Assembly (NCBI RefSeq): GCF_001640805.2
Contig: NC_066853.1
Location: 22,157,742 to 22,221,741 of the forward strand
Reading direction: 5' to 3'
Length of the DNA stretch: 64,000 nt
Source: Lates calcarifer
Lineage: Eukaryota; Chordata; Actinopteri; Centropomidae
The notes under the pieces are model-generated. The model had not been told where the DNA came from. It saw only the letters and a program-made list of their open reading frames with translations, and did no database searches. Shown piece after piece: positions 42,669 to 54,390 of the stretch (position 1 is the stretch's first letter; each line of letters starts with the position of its first letter). The translations under genes were made by a program, and so were the position numbers.

Positions 42669-42974
42669 GTGATTGAAGTGCACATGTTTTTGCTACGGTG
42701 TCAGAAAATTATTAGCTTAAAAGTTGAGCAACGCATTAACTTGAAATTTTTAGTGAAATTGAACAAAACAGCAGCCAAATCTTTTCGTACATTAACTGAG
42801 GTGTATGGGGAACATTGCATGTCATGTGTATGTGTGTTTGAATGGCACAAAAGATTTTGTGAAGGCAGAGAGGATGTCAGAGACGACGAATGTTCTGGGC
42901 GCCCATGCACATCAGAAACTTCTGAAAACATTCAACAAATTGAACAAATCGTTCGAAACGAAAGGCCACATTAA
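42669..42974 (+). pseudogene. Mariner-type transposase N-terminal fragment
   Basis: The 101-codon frame carries the mariner paired HTH region: EQRINLKFLVKLNKTAAKSF, TEVYG, VFEWHKRF, GREDVRDDECSGRPCTSET, and stops just after the first domain. No DDD catalytic domain follows. It lies between two parts of another transposon relic (42430-42610 and 43290-43460), so it is probably a nested insertion. Confidence 0.7.
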
Positions 42975-43289
42975 GGAAGCTCCCTTGGAGGAGGTGAAGC
43001 CTGGAATGTGTGTCCAAATACAGACATAATCCCTCTGGTCCCACGACAGATATGAAGAGTGTGATATACAGGTCCTTACGTTGAAGGCAGTCCTGCAGAT
43101 GGTTCTCCTGTATCTGCTGCTAGTGTTCATTTTGGTCTGGTCTCAGAGGGCACACAACATTCCTATCCACTCTATGCCTGTGAGTGCAGTCACAATATGT
43201 TAAGGTTGATTGGAGTGACTACTTACAAGTCTGTATGTACACCTTATGTTCAGTATACTCACTTGGTGATGAGGATGGCAGGGAACATA

Positions 43290-43460
43290 GCTTGATGAGC
43301 CTCACTGAGCTCTGTTAAAATAGCAGGATCCCACGTGATTCACCAACCCACTGTGCCACCTTCTCCGCTCCTGCCTGTCTTTCTGCATGGTCTGCAGCTC
43401 AGGACCTCAGTGAGTACTGTGTGCCAGCTGGACCCATCACAGATGTGACGTACCTGAAAC
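43290..43460 (-). pseudogene. Second part of the reverse-strand transposase-like relic
   Basis: Minus-strand readings include ILTELSEAHQAMFPAILIT and VRHICDGSSWHTVLTEVLS, which fit the same unnamed fish transposon protein family as 42430-42610. Frames shift between the pieces, so it is non-functional. Confidence 0.3.
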
Positions 43461-44204
43461 ACGTGGGGAAAAAATCTTTAGGAAGTATATTATGCTGTGG
43501 TTAAGTATAGTAGTGGATTTTATCTTGGGTGCACTTTATGTTTCACTGAAAGTAAGGATTAGTACCATGGAAAGGTACGGAAAAAAGTAAGTGAAGAATC
43601 TTATTTTTCACTGTATTCATTTTTCTCTTGAAATATGTTTTGAAATTTGACAATTCTCTGAAAAAATCATCAGATGAGTGCACTGTGTATTACAGACTTT
43701 AATGAATTCCATTAGGGCTCAGATGTTCAGCTTAGGGTTGAATTCAGCAGTCAGCTCTGTTCTCCACTAGAGACCACCAGAGCTCTATTAGTTGTGGCTG
43801 TGTAGTTTGTCACTGGACAGTAAAAAACACATATTTGTCAGTATGTGTTGCTTGGTTTGCATTTCCAACACTCTGTGATAACAGTTCTGTCTTTACATCC
43901 CTCTCCCCTTTCTCTAATGTGACTGTAAATCAGATTAACTTAGTTTGTGATAAGACCAAAATCACAGACATTACATTACGAATCCCTCTTGTGATGTTGG
44001 GGGTTGGCAAACTCTTCCATTCTAAATTAAAGACACTAAACACTTTTGTTGTCTTTTTGTTCTTTCCAGCCAGCACACATTCACTTGTCCACGCCCTACA
44101 CTATTGAGATTACAGATTTTAATCACCTGTTTTCATTTATTGTGACTAATTTGTTGTAAATAAGTTAACTTTTTAGCCATGGAAGTTGCAGTTGTGCCGT
44201 CTGC

Positions 44205-44305
44205 TGTAGCCATTTGGCCACCAGAGAACTCTGAACCCAGAACCTTAATGCTGTGAGGCAACAGTGCTAACCACTGCAGCATGGTGCCACAGCCCCAATG
44301 CTTAA
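44205..44305 (+). repeat. Fish short-repeat 3' segment
   Basis: GAACCCAGAACCTTAATGCT, GTGAGGCAACAGTGCTAACC and ACTGCAGCATGGTGCCACAG match the usual 3' part of a common teleost interspersed repeat. No tail or target duplication is visible. Confidence 0.4.
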
Positions 44306-45000
44306 GTCATGATTGCGTTATTGAAGACCTCTAAAGTTATTAGAGGGTACTTATTTTACACATCTCAGTTTAGGTCTATACAGGAGTGTTGAAAGGAAAT
44401 AGTGCAGAATTCAGAAGTATCTAATCTTAATTTAATCTTTAAATTGTAATATTTTGACATTAGGACCACAATGAAAGAGCCATCAGGTTTTCTTGTTTGT
44501 TTTCATCCTCAGTAAGTACTGAAGTACATATTGTACATGTATTTTTAGTCATCAGATAAAATCAAGCAATCAGCATCATAGTCTCTATCACATTAATGTT
44601 ATTTTATTTAATTAAAACATGTCACTTCTACTTTTATGCTTCCAGAAAGTAGTAGAAGAACAGGTTAATAATATCAGAATTAGCTTTGTTCAAGTAAACT
44701 TGGTTTGCAGCTTCTAGTGATGTTGAAACAAATGCTGTACAGTAGCCACACCTACAACAAATGTATATAGTAAGCACCTACCCACATGCAAGTTGTGTAC
44801 AGGTGCCACTCTGCTTTGTTAATCAAATATCCTCAACACAACTGACATCCTCAAAATCCAAAATAATGTATTTACTCTATATCGGATATGGGTTTGAAAT
44901 TCAACCCTGTAGTCAATAACATCATTAATACAACAAATACTTTTCTCTTTGTCAATTTAATTGCTCTCAAATCACCTTTAATCCTTAATGGCATTAAGGG

Positions 45001-45041
45001 TTAGGTGCAGAAGGCATTAAGTTAATTTCTTCTGCACCTAA
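45001..45041. repeat. Perfect 13-bp inverted repeat with a 15-base loop
   Basis: TTAGGTGCAGAAG (45001-45013) is exactly inverted as CTTCTGCACCTAA (45029-45041). The stem is short and the surroundings are AT-rich, so a transposon end or chance palindrome is more likely than a structured RNA. Confidence 0.6.
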
Positions 45042-45304
45042 TGATACAGCAAAATTGGTGAAAAGCGCAATAATGAACACATTAAATAAAACAAAATGTA
45101 AATTTATGATAATAAAAATCCTCAGTGGAATTGTAAACACAAATAAGATATAAAGAAAATTCCAATAAACAGTTAACAAAAGCTGAATGAAAACCATGAG
45201 GCTGCAAAGTGAGCTAACCACAGGCTGAAAATATTAAATGGTCCAAGACACACAAATACTTGTCTGATAGGTTTTTTCCCCACGGAAAATTCAATAACCC
45301 AGTT

Positions 45305-45328
45305 AAAAAAAAAAAAAAAAAAAAAAAA
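45305..45328 (+). repeat. Poly-A tract upstream of trpv1 copy A
   Basis: About 24 uninterrupted A bases. The surrounding 44.3-46.1 kb has no gene; its last part (from about 45470) aligns with 58756-59375 in front of copy B. Confidence 0.8.
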
Positions 45329-46108
45329 TTAAATGGCATCTGCACCTTCCCTGTCATTTAAAAATCCAGAATCTATGAAGAAGTGAACAAGTTTAACATG
45401 TTTACCTCTTGGTAGATGTGACAAAGGTTTCAAGTCTCCCCTTTACACTTGTGTAAGTTACACATTGAACTGTCATTGGTTTCCAAATAGTAAAGAGTGT
45501 CTAACATAAATAGATGTGAGAAGGTTTTTCTGAGATTGTGAATCCTATAGCCAATAAACTTGCAGTATTGTTGCTAATAATAATGATATTCAGATATGCA
45601 ATACAAATCAAATTAGTTGCTAAGTAATAATATTCTTTCTCACTGAACAGCAAATCATCAATTTATTTGGTCTGACTTTTCATCATTGTTGTAAGCATTC
45701 AGACCATACTGACCATTATTTTGGACTGAAACATAAACTTAAGTATTGTCGTCTTCATTAGCAGTGTCATATGTCAAACACTCCTAATAGAAATAACATG
45801 ATTAAATATGTTTTTAATACTTCACAAAACAATTTCAGACAGTAAATTATTCATCCAGCAGATCTGCCATGATCACAGCATACTCTTTGTTTCTACAACT
45901 GTTAGGTTAGGTAAACAACAGGCTTGTTCCCTGGGGAGAGGGAGGAGCGTGACCAAGGTAGCAAAAACCTCTACCGCCTCACTGCTAGCTTTAACCTTTG
46001 AAATTCTACACCTGTGCAGCTGCAGGTCATCATACCTGATGAGCTTGTGTAAGCAGACAAAGTTTCTCGTCATTCGTGATCAAGACTTGGTTATTAGGAT
46101 CTAATAAG

Positions 46109-49100
46109 ATGGAAAATGGACAGACACAGGATGGAGCAGAGCCAAACAAAGGCCAAGAAGAGGAAGGGAACAGTCTGGATTGGCTCCTAAGAAAAGACAG
46201 CCCGGAGATAATTCCTGCACCTATGGATACCAACGTTTTAATGTCAAGGTAACCATTCCTTTGCACAGGTTATGCTTGTAGCCTTTATAAATGATACAGA
46301 CTAACTGCTTGAGACATCAACACAGAAATCAGTGACGCTCTTTTGCTGCTAAGATAAATTTGCATTTGAGCTTTTAGGAACTGATAGGTATCAGGTAACA
46401 TGGTTGTGAATTTCAAGTAAATGACAAGCACCTGTTTTTTTTTTTAAAGCCTGTGTTTGTTCATTGGATCCTTTCTTAAGAAACTCAAGAACAAATATTT
46501 TGTTAGTGATATTTGTTTACTGCATTCAAGGATTACTGGTAATGTGATGTGGTTCTTGCTTGGTTGAAAATCTTGAGCTGCATAATACATTTTATAAATT
46601 TGATTTTCTACATTTCAGACAATACAGTACCAGTGTTGACAACATTTACAGTAAAGCATTCACCAGGGAGATAGTCTTTGAAGCAGCATCCAAGGGGGAC
46701 ACAGCTCAACTTAATGGCCTGCTTGACTACCTGCGAGTTAATGATAAGCGACTTACGAGCCCAGAATTCACAGGCAAGTAGGAAGAAGCAGTTTTATTTG
46801 TCTTTTTCTGATGGACAACGTCCTGATGTTATCTTTTAGCAACTTGAGTCAGTATAGCCATGTGTCTTCAAAAATGTGCTGTGCAAAGCAAGACTGATTG
46901 CTGGTGGCTGAAAGAGTTTTGAGTAAGTGTGTTTAGAAAAGGCATTGCTGAGGGCACGCAGAAGAGTGTGAATGTGAATAAATGGACAATGGCTAATTCA
47001 ATTTAGAATCTTATTTGTAACAAAATAGTAAACCAGAGGATGCTGGATGTTATTTTGTTCATAAAACTCTTTTGTCTGATAATAAGTGTGTGGTGAGACT
47101 ATACGTTTTCCAAAGTAAATTTAGGGGTTATTCTAATAGTTATTTATTAACAGAACGGGAATCATCATAAACTCTCAATAAGGTAAACAGTAAAAAATAA
47201 AACTATATCACTTGTGTTCAACTTTCAGATGAAACGAATGGGAAGACAGCACTCCTGAAGGCTTTGCTGAACCTAAAAGATGGAAAAAATGACACCATAG
47301 AATACCTCCTTGATGTAGCAGAGAAAACAGGAGATTTAGAAAATTTAATCAATGCGTCGTACAAAGATCTTTACTACAAAGGTTGGTAACATAAAGTTGA
47401 TAGTCATGAGTAATGAGAGAATGCCATATGTTGTATAGACTGTTAAAGCCAGGGTTTACATAATGACAGGATTTCTCCATTTAATTGATGAGTGTTGTGC
47501 AATCAAGAACAATTCTTTAAACAGAAAAGAATAGAGAGGCACACCATAAAGCCACATTTAAGAGTAGAGTTCACCACTTATTTTAATATTCAAGATATCA
47601 TCAGTGTACCTGAATTGGGTAACCCTGTTGTGAAATAGATATATATACTCATCAGTCGCAGCATTAAAACCACCTCTAGGTTCCCCTCATGCTGCCAAAA
47701 CAGCTCTGGCCCAGGGTGGGGCTCCATGGATTTGGTTTGTTCCAGTGCCTCACGCTGATGCTCAGTCAGATTAGGATTGGGATCTGGGGAATTTAGAGAT
47801 CAGGTCAATGCCTTGGGCACTTTGTCAGTTTTTGGGGTGTGGCAGGCGCATTGTTATGTTGGAGGAGGTCACTCCTGTGGGGGTGTACTGTTGCCGTGGG
47901 GGGATTAGGGGGGTGGGGTGCTTGGTCTGTGACGATGCCTAGGTGGGATGATCAATGTTATTCACTTCAACCTGTTAGTGGTTTTAATGTTGTGGCTGAT
48001 CAGTGTATACTAATAAAAGAAAAAGTCTGTCTCTGATAATTCTGGAAAGTGACACTTGACTATACAAACTACCGGGGAACATGAGATAGAAGGCCTATGT
48101 GTAAAGAGATGCCGCAGTGTACAGGCCAGACTGCAAATATTTGGACAGTTCTGCATGTCTTGCTCCTCAGGCGCTGTGCTTCAGTAGATTCTATTTGAAA
48201 TCAAATAATGGATACTACATTAAAATGCCATCCCTCAGCTTTAATTTGAGCAGGTTTGTATCAACATTGAAAGAATTATGTGAACTGTGGAAGATGTACC
48301 CCTTTTTACACACATTACCCAAAGTTTTGGGTTCAGAAGTCATTGTACAGATACAAGTCAAACTAAACCATCATACCCTACGCAGTCATTGAGTGTCTGA
48401 CGTCTTCAACCCATAGACATCACCAGATGCTTTGTATCTTCCTGGTCAAACTGTCAAAAAAATGCCAGTGCCAGCTCAGCCAAACGAGGTGCTAGCTTTG
48501 GGTCATGATCAGTTTGAGAAGATTTGAGCTTTGTGACATGGAGCATTATCCTGTTGGAAGCAGTCATTAGAAGATGGGTACACTGTGGTCTTAAAGGGAT
48601 GGACATGGTCAGCAACAACACTTAGGGAGGCTGTGGCTTTTAAACAATGCTTAGTTGGTACTAAGGGGCCAAGAAAATATGCCCCACACCATTACAGCAA
48701 CCCCACTAGCCTGAGCCATTGATACAAGGCAGAATGGATCCATGCTTTCGTGTTTACACCAAATTCCAACCCTACTATCCAAATGCCACAGCAGAAATTA
48801 AGACTCATTAGACCAGGCAACTTTTTTCCAATCTCCTATTGTCCAGTTTTGGTAAGCCTGTGTGAATTATAACCTCAGTTTCCTGTTCTTAGCTGACAGG
48901 AGTGGCCACAGGTGTGATCTTCTGCTGCTGTAACCCTGCCACAAAGTTCGACTTTCAGAGATGCTCTTTCACATTCCTTGGTTGTAACAAGTGGTTATTT
49001 GAGTTACTGTTGCCCTCCCATCAGCTTGAAGCAGTCTGGCCAATCTCCTCCAACCTCTGGCATCAACAGGGCATTTTTGCCCACAGAATTGCTGCTCACT

Positions 49101-52100
49101 GGATATTTTCTCTTTTTTGGACCATTCTCTGTAAACCATAGAGACGGTTGTGTGGGAAAATCTCACCAGATCAGCAGTTTCTGAATTACTCAGATCAGAC
49201 TGTCTGGCACCAGCAACCATGCCATGTTCAAAGTCACTTAAGTCAACTTTCTTCCCCATTCTGATGCTCGGTTTGAACTTTGGCAGGTTGTCTCGACCAT
49301 GTCTACATGCCTAAATGCACTGAGTTTCTGCCATGTGATTGGCTGATTAGATACCTGAGATAACAAGCAGGTATACCTAATGAAGTGGCCAGTGAGTTTA
49401 TGTCTCATCAGTCCATATGACTTTGTTCCAAAACTCTAGTGGTTTGTTTTAGTGAACTGCAGCCTGGTGTTTTCGATGTTTACCATGGGTGTGCATCTTG
49501 TGGTGAGTCATCTGAAGTTCTGGTCATGAAGTCCTCTCTTGATTGTTGACAAGAAACATGTCTGCCTACATCCTAGAGGGTTTTCTTGACTTGCTGGGCA
49601 TAGCATACCAAATTGATTTTGACAAACCAACTATATTTGATATCTCTATGATAAACAGTTGCCAGTTGCCAATGAATATTTAGGAACCAAGTGTCCAGTT
49701 ACTTTTGGACCTTACAATTTGGGCACTCTGTTAAAAGGGTTTTGGTCCACTGTTTGATGAATGCTGAAGCACACATCTTGAAGAACAAAAAATGTGAAAC
49801 TGTTTAAATACCTGCAGTCTGGACTGTACATGGCCAATGAATACTTGCTCATAGAGAGCGTGACAAGGTACAGTATGCCTGATATAAAATGTAGACTACC
49901 AAATCCATATATAATATTCATCACATATTTATGCCATTTCTAGTGTACTGGTGTAAACATTTAGGCACTAATTGTAATGCACAGATTACATTTGTCACAA
50001 AATTCTTTATCTTAAACTTGAGACTATCATGCAGAAAACATTAACAGTTTGTATCCTGTAACAACAAACCATGTCACAGGTCAGACAGCTCTGCATGTCG
50101 CCATTGAAAGGAGGAGCTTTGACCATGTGAAACTGCTAGTCCAGAAAGGAGCAGATGTGCAAGCCAAAGCCAATGGGAAATTCTTTCAGCGTAATGCAGG
50201 ACTGGGCTTTTATTTTGGTTGGTAATTACACCCTGAAAAACAAGAAGCTATATTTTCTATCCCAGTTGTTAATGTCCAAATCTTATCACTAAACTCACCT
50301 TTGTTTCCAATAGGAGAACTTCCACTGTCACTGGCTGCCTGCACGAACCAGCCCAATATTGTGTCCTTCCTCATGGAAAACCCTTACAGAAGAGCTGACT
50401 TGGCTGACAGAGACTCTCAGGGAAACACTGTCTTGCACACCTTGGTGGTCATAGCAGACAACACAACAGAGAACACAGATATGGTTGCAGGGATGTATGA
50501 CCAGATCCTCACTCAGCACAACAAACTTGAGGAAAAAAAAAAAGTAGATCTGGAAGGAATTGAAAATAATCAGGGGCTGACTCCTCTGAAGTTAGCAGCC
50601 AAGCTTGGAAAGATTGGGGTAGGTCTGTGTGTATTTTCAGATACACCTTGATGCAACACTTAATGTGTAACAGCTCTATTTAGCATGGATGCATTGCTTT
50701 GTAACATTAATGTAACATAAAATGTTACTGTATGTATGCAAAGCATGAGAGGATGCAAATATTGTAACACATAACTATTATCTTCTTTCTGATCTCTCAC
50801 TGGCCAGCTGTTCAGGCACATTTTGCACCGGGAATTCATAGATGAGGAGATGAGGCCGTTGTCCAGGAAGTTCACAGAATGTGTCTACGGACCTGTCCGT
50901 TCCTCACTTTATGACTTGAGTTCCATTGACACAGACGAAAACAACTCTGTGTTGGAGATAGTCGTCTTTGGGAGTGACACTCCGGTTAGAAATGGCTATT
51001 TTTAACTGTATATGATATTTGAATCTACATCTGGATGTATGCACTATATGTATGGTATTGGATACAATAACCTGTGGTCCTGCCTCAAATTATACAGGAC
51101 AGTGATTGTATAGACATCAGTTATATTATGCTAAATTCATCAATGCAAAATGCTGAGGATATTTAGAAATGTTACTAAGGATGCTATATATGAAGAATGT
51201 CAGGACCAAATCAGTTTGGCATTTGAGTGATTTGAGTACTGTGCTTAAGTCGCAGAGTACAAAGTCTAAAGTAGAATAGCAGCACCACAAAAGCACAGAA
51301 AAATCTCTCAAAACTCTGGCAGCAGTTTACTCTTTAACTTCTTAGGCTAGCATGTTTTGACAAACCACCACTCATTTCCATCACAAGGCACTGATAAAAG
51401 ACATCTGGAGTGCTACTGTACCAGTTTACGTAGGGTAATTGTCTTTGATGTGAAAACTGACCTGTGAACATTATCTCAGAATTGTCCTGAGATGCTCCAG
51501 ATCGAGCCTCTACGCAGTCTCCTCCAGGATAAATGGGACAGGTTCGCCTCCAAATTATTCTTGATGAATTTCTTGGTGTATCTGATATACCTGATCATCT
51601 TCACCACTGTGGCCTTCTACAGAAAGGAAGGACAGGTAAGACTCAACAAAACCATCTTCTAACTCAAAAGCAAACAAACATACTGTGTGTCAGTCTAAGC
51701 AAGGACTCCTAACCTTTCCATCCACAGCCACCGTTTCCTATCGAAGATGCCCCAGTCGACTACTTCCGCTGCATTGGTGAGATCATCAGTGTCCTTGGAG
51801 CAGTGTGGTTTTTCTATAAAGCGGTGAGAAGGTGGAATCTCCTCCAGTCATTCATCACAAAAAGAGTCAAAATTAATTTGATAATAATTACATGTTTCCA
51901 TATGTCTGACTTGTGAATCTATAGATAACTATTTTCAAGAGGAACCCTCCAAACTTCAAGACTCTATACATTGATGGATTCTGTGACATTGTATTGTAAG
52001 TATCAACATCTCCTGTGAAGGGTACCTTTTAATATCATTACTTTCTACCCCTTCACTTTGTGTTTGTAGTTTCCTGCAGGCCACACTCCTTCTAATCTGT

Positions 52101-53030
52101 GCAGTTTTGTACTGCTGTGGACAGAGAGAGTATGTTGGATTCCTCGTACTGTCACTGGCTCTTGCCTGGATCAACTTCCTTTACTACTCAAGAGGCTCTA
52201 AAGAAATGGGGATCTACAGTGTCATGATGCAGAGAGTATGAATTAAATTGGTATTATGAAGTTACCAAGTCTGGTGCCTGGTGCCTGGTTTAAAGTCTTT
52301 GTCTCTTTTTAGATGATCCTGGGTGACCTGTTAAAGTTTTTATGGGTCTATGCTGTCTTGCTTTTTGGATTTTCTGCAGGTAAGACCTACACATGTAAAA
52401 AGTTAAGCCTGTGCAGAATAAAGACGATAATAAATATATTTTCCAAGGTTAAGACTTTTGATTTAATATTTTTGTCTTCTCCATAGCTATTGTTACTCTC
52501 ATAGATGACTCTGCTCCAGTTCCCAAAAAACGTCCCAATGGCACACAGGGACGTGGAAGGAGCTTTGGTGTCGAGACATTTACGTGCAAGAAACCAACTT
52601 ACAATGACATTAGATTTACAACACTGGAATTGTTCAAGTTCACTATTGGAATGGGAGATCTGGAGTTTACTGACCATGTTCAATATAAGGAAGTTTTCTA
52701 CATCCTGCTCATCCTGTACATAGTTCTCACTTACATCCTGCTGCTCAATATGCTCATCGCCCTGATGGGCAACACAGTCGAAAGAATCTCCAAACAAAGT
52801 GAAAACATCTGGAACCTGCAGGTGGGAGGCTGTTATTGTCTGTAAACTTAATTTTAAAACACAAAATGTGTTTAATGTTCACAGGATTAGGTTGATCTCA
52901 CAAATTAAGTATAATTATAGGATGTCTACAAATGTTACTGGATATTAGTAATACCAATGCCAAAATTTAGGTTGCCAGAGCAAAGCTAATTAACTGTAGA
53001 AAACAATCTGTTTCTCAAATATATAATATA

Positions 53031-53067
<37 letters not shown>

Positions 53068-54049
53068 CGGGGTGCACTGAATATGACTCACACAAATTAT
53101 AACAAAGGTTTCTAGATTTTGTGCCAACAAAATGAAACATGAGAAATACAAAAAGCTTGACAACACTTTTAAATTGTTGGTGAAAACTGCTCACACATCC
53201 TCAGAGGGCGATTACAATTCTGGACATGGAGAGGACTCTGCCGAGGGCTCTGAGGAGCAGGCTGCACACAGGAGTGTCGAAGATGGTGTGTTTGAGAGGC
53301 GAGAAGGATGGGTATCGGAGATTTTTCAGGTAAACCAACTAAGTACGTTTACTCAAATACAGTCCTTAAGTACAATAGAGGTACTTGGAGATGCTTTTTT
53401 GTTAGTAATGAATTTTTGTTACTCCTAGAAAACTCAGATGGAGATTGAATGTTTTTGAACTTTTTTCCCGCTTGCCTAACCATCCCCCCACCCCCAACTT
53501 CAATAAATACCATCCAAATTTCCCTTATAATTAATACAGAATGTGTAAGCCTTAGTAAATTGCTGCTAATGTTTTAGGAAATTTTGTGGAATGTTACCAG
53601 GAAATTAGCAAGGAATCTTGGGAACCTTTAAAGAATCATTAGCATTACATAAAGCATTTCAAAAATATTCACAGTCTATGGTAGAAAGTAGTTTCATTTA
53701 AATGGTTAGCAAAGCAAAGCAAAGCCAGAGTGACCAAACTAAAAACTAAATTCCATTCACCTCCATTCTTTGACTTCAGGGTGGAGGAAATGAACTGGAG
53801 ACAATGGAGGTCAGATCTTGGTGTGATCCAGGAGGAAGACCCAGGGAATCACATGATGAAGCAGACCCATGACCAGACCCCTGGTAGGGCAACAGACCAC
53901 ACACACAACCTATATATACTGTTTGTTACTGCTAATGTCACTAACATGAGCTGCCATGTAATCCTTCAGGAAATCGATGGAACCTGAATCCACTATTGGA
54001 GAGGATTCGTGTCAGACGTCACCGAACACAGCATTCCAGTATTCCCTAA
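46109..54049 (+). CDS. trpv1: TRPV1-like cation channel, copy A, 15 coding exons
   Basis: Exons: 46109-46248, 46619-46773, 47229-47381, 50080-50217, 50314-50618, 50808-50984, 51480-51635, 51728-51823, 51925-51995, 52070-52235, 52313-52379, 52487-52821, 53205-53329, 53780-53883, 53970-54049; 2268 nt, 755 aa. It is a tetrameric Ca2+-permeable channel of the heat- and acid-gated TRPV group. Order of domains: short N-tail, ankyrin repeats (about 75-320; [12 protein letters not shown] holds the ATP-contact lysines), S1-S6, TRP helix (ENIWNLQ, end of exon 12), short C-tail. The selectivity filter TIGMGDLEF (594-602) is identical to rat TRPV1 and unlike the TIGMGE type of TRPV2. A sequon (NGT, 559-561) lies in the pore turret. 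Exon 2 ends at a GC donor (ACAG|GCAAGT). Vanilloid-pocket positions are substituted (F459, C460, L495, I498, Q518). The C-tail is shorter than in mammals. ATTAAA at 54132 may serve as poly(A) signal. Confidence 0.92.
47650..48009. mobile_element. DNA transposon relic in trpv1-A intron 3
   Basis: The left end CATCAGTCGCAGCATTAAAA and right end TTTTAATGTTGTGGCTGATC are inverted and match the ends of the element at 37115-37840. The interior is short and non-coding. TATA flanks both ends. Confidence 0.65.
48115..49832. mobile_element. DNA transposon relic in trpv1-A intron 3, interrupted by a Tc1-type element
   Basis: Inverted ends of about 75 bases are recognisable: GTGTACAGGCCAGACTGCAA at the left and, on the reverse strand from the right, ATGTACAGTCCAGACTGCAG. 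Both continue to a shared GTGCTTCAG. The right part (49600-49870) also aligns with 62970-63230 in intron 3 of copy B, so the insertion predates the gene duplication. Confidence 0.6.
48890..49394 (-). pseudogene. Tc1-type transposase fragment, nested
   Basis: A minus-strand frame (49259 to 48969) begins [19 protein letters not shown] and continues [20 protein letters not shown], the HTH region of a Tc1/mariner-like fish transposase; it ends before the DDE domain. The right edge (49367-49394) is the terminal sequence AATGAAGTGGCCAGTG of that family. Confidence 0.65.
53036..53066 (+). repeat. (AT)n microsatellite in trpv1-A intron 12
   Basis: About 15 AT dinucleotide units, 140 bases upstream of exon 13. 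Confidence 0.9.
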
Positions 54050-54164
54050 TTTCATCAGATTGAAAATCCCCAAAAACTGTAACCAGAGTTTAAAATGTCA
54101 ATATTCAGCTTCAGGTTTCACGTGGACATTTATTAAAATGTAATTTATTTATATTCTGTTTGTT

Positions 54165-54390
54165 TTAGTATATTACAGTGGTGTCTGATTTAGCTTTGTC
54201 TCACTTGAACTTGTTGTTGGGCTGTTTTTCAGGAGGTAAAACTTACAAAATAGATGATTTTAGGCTGAGCCTTTGATGTGGGAATACAGCATTGCATGAT
54301 GAGAAACATAAGCCTGATATTTTAGATAACATGTAAATAATCTCTGTCAGCCTTTGTGCAACTCTGATCTGTATTGAATTCCTATAGATC
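54165..54390 (+). repeat. Duplication junction: U1 upstream flank resumes after trpv1-A
   Basis: From about 54180 (GTCTGATTTAGCTTTGTCTC) the sequence aligns with 40925 onward, the U1 upstream flank. It includes AATACAGCATTGCATGATG, the distal element with one change (GATGAGAAAC), and continues to TATAGATCC. This point lies about 115-130 bases after the trpv1-A stop codon. Confidence 0.8.

Noticed and set aside
50328..50519. Minus-strand frames repeated identically at 63560-63751
   Set aside because: They are antisense shadows of the two nearly identical trpv1 exon 5 copies.
53132..53428. Open frame of 98 codons starting MKHEKYKK across trpv1-A exon 13
   Set aside because: The correct frame is another one: from 53205 it reads [12 protein letters not shown], which matches the TRPV1 C-terminal exon and joins in phase to both neighbours.
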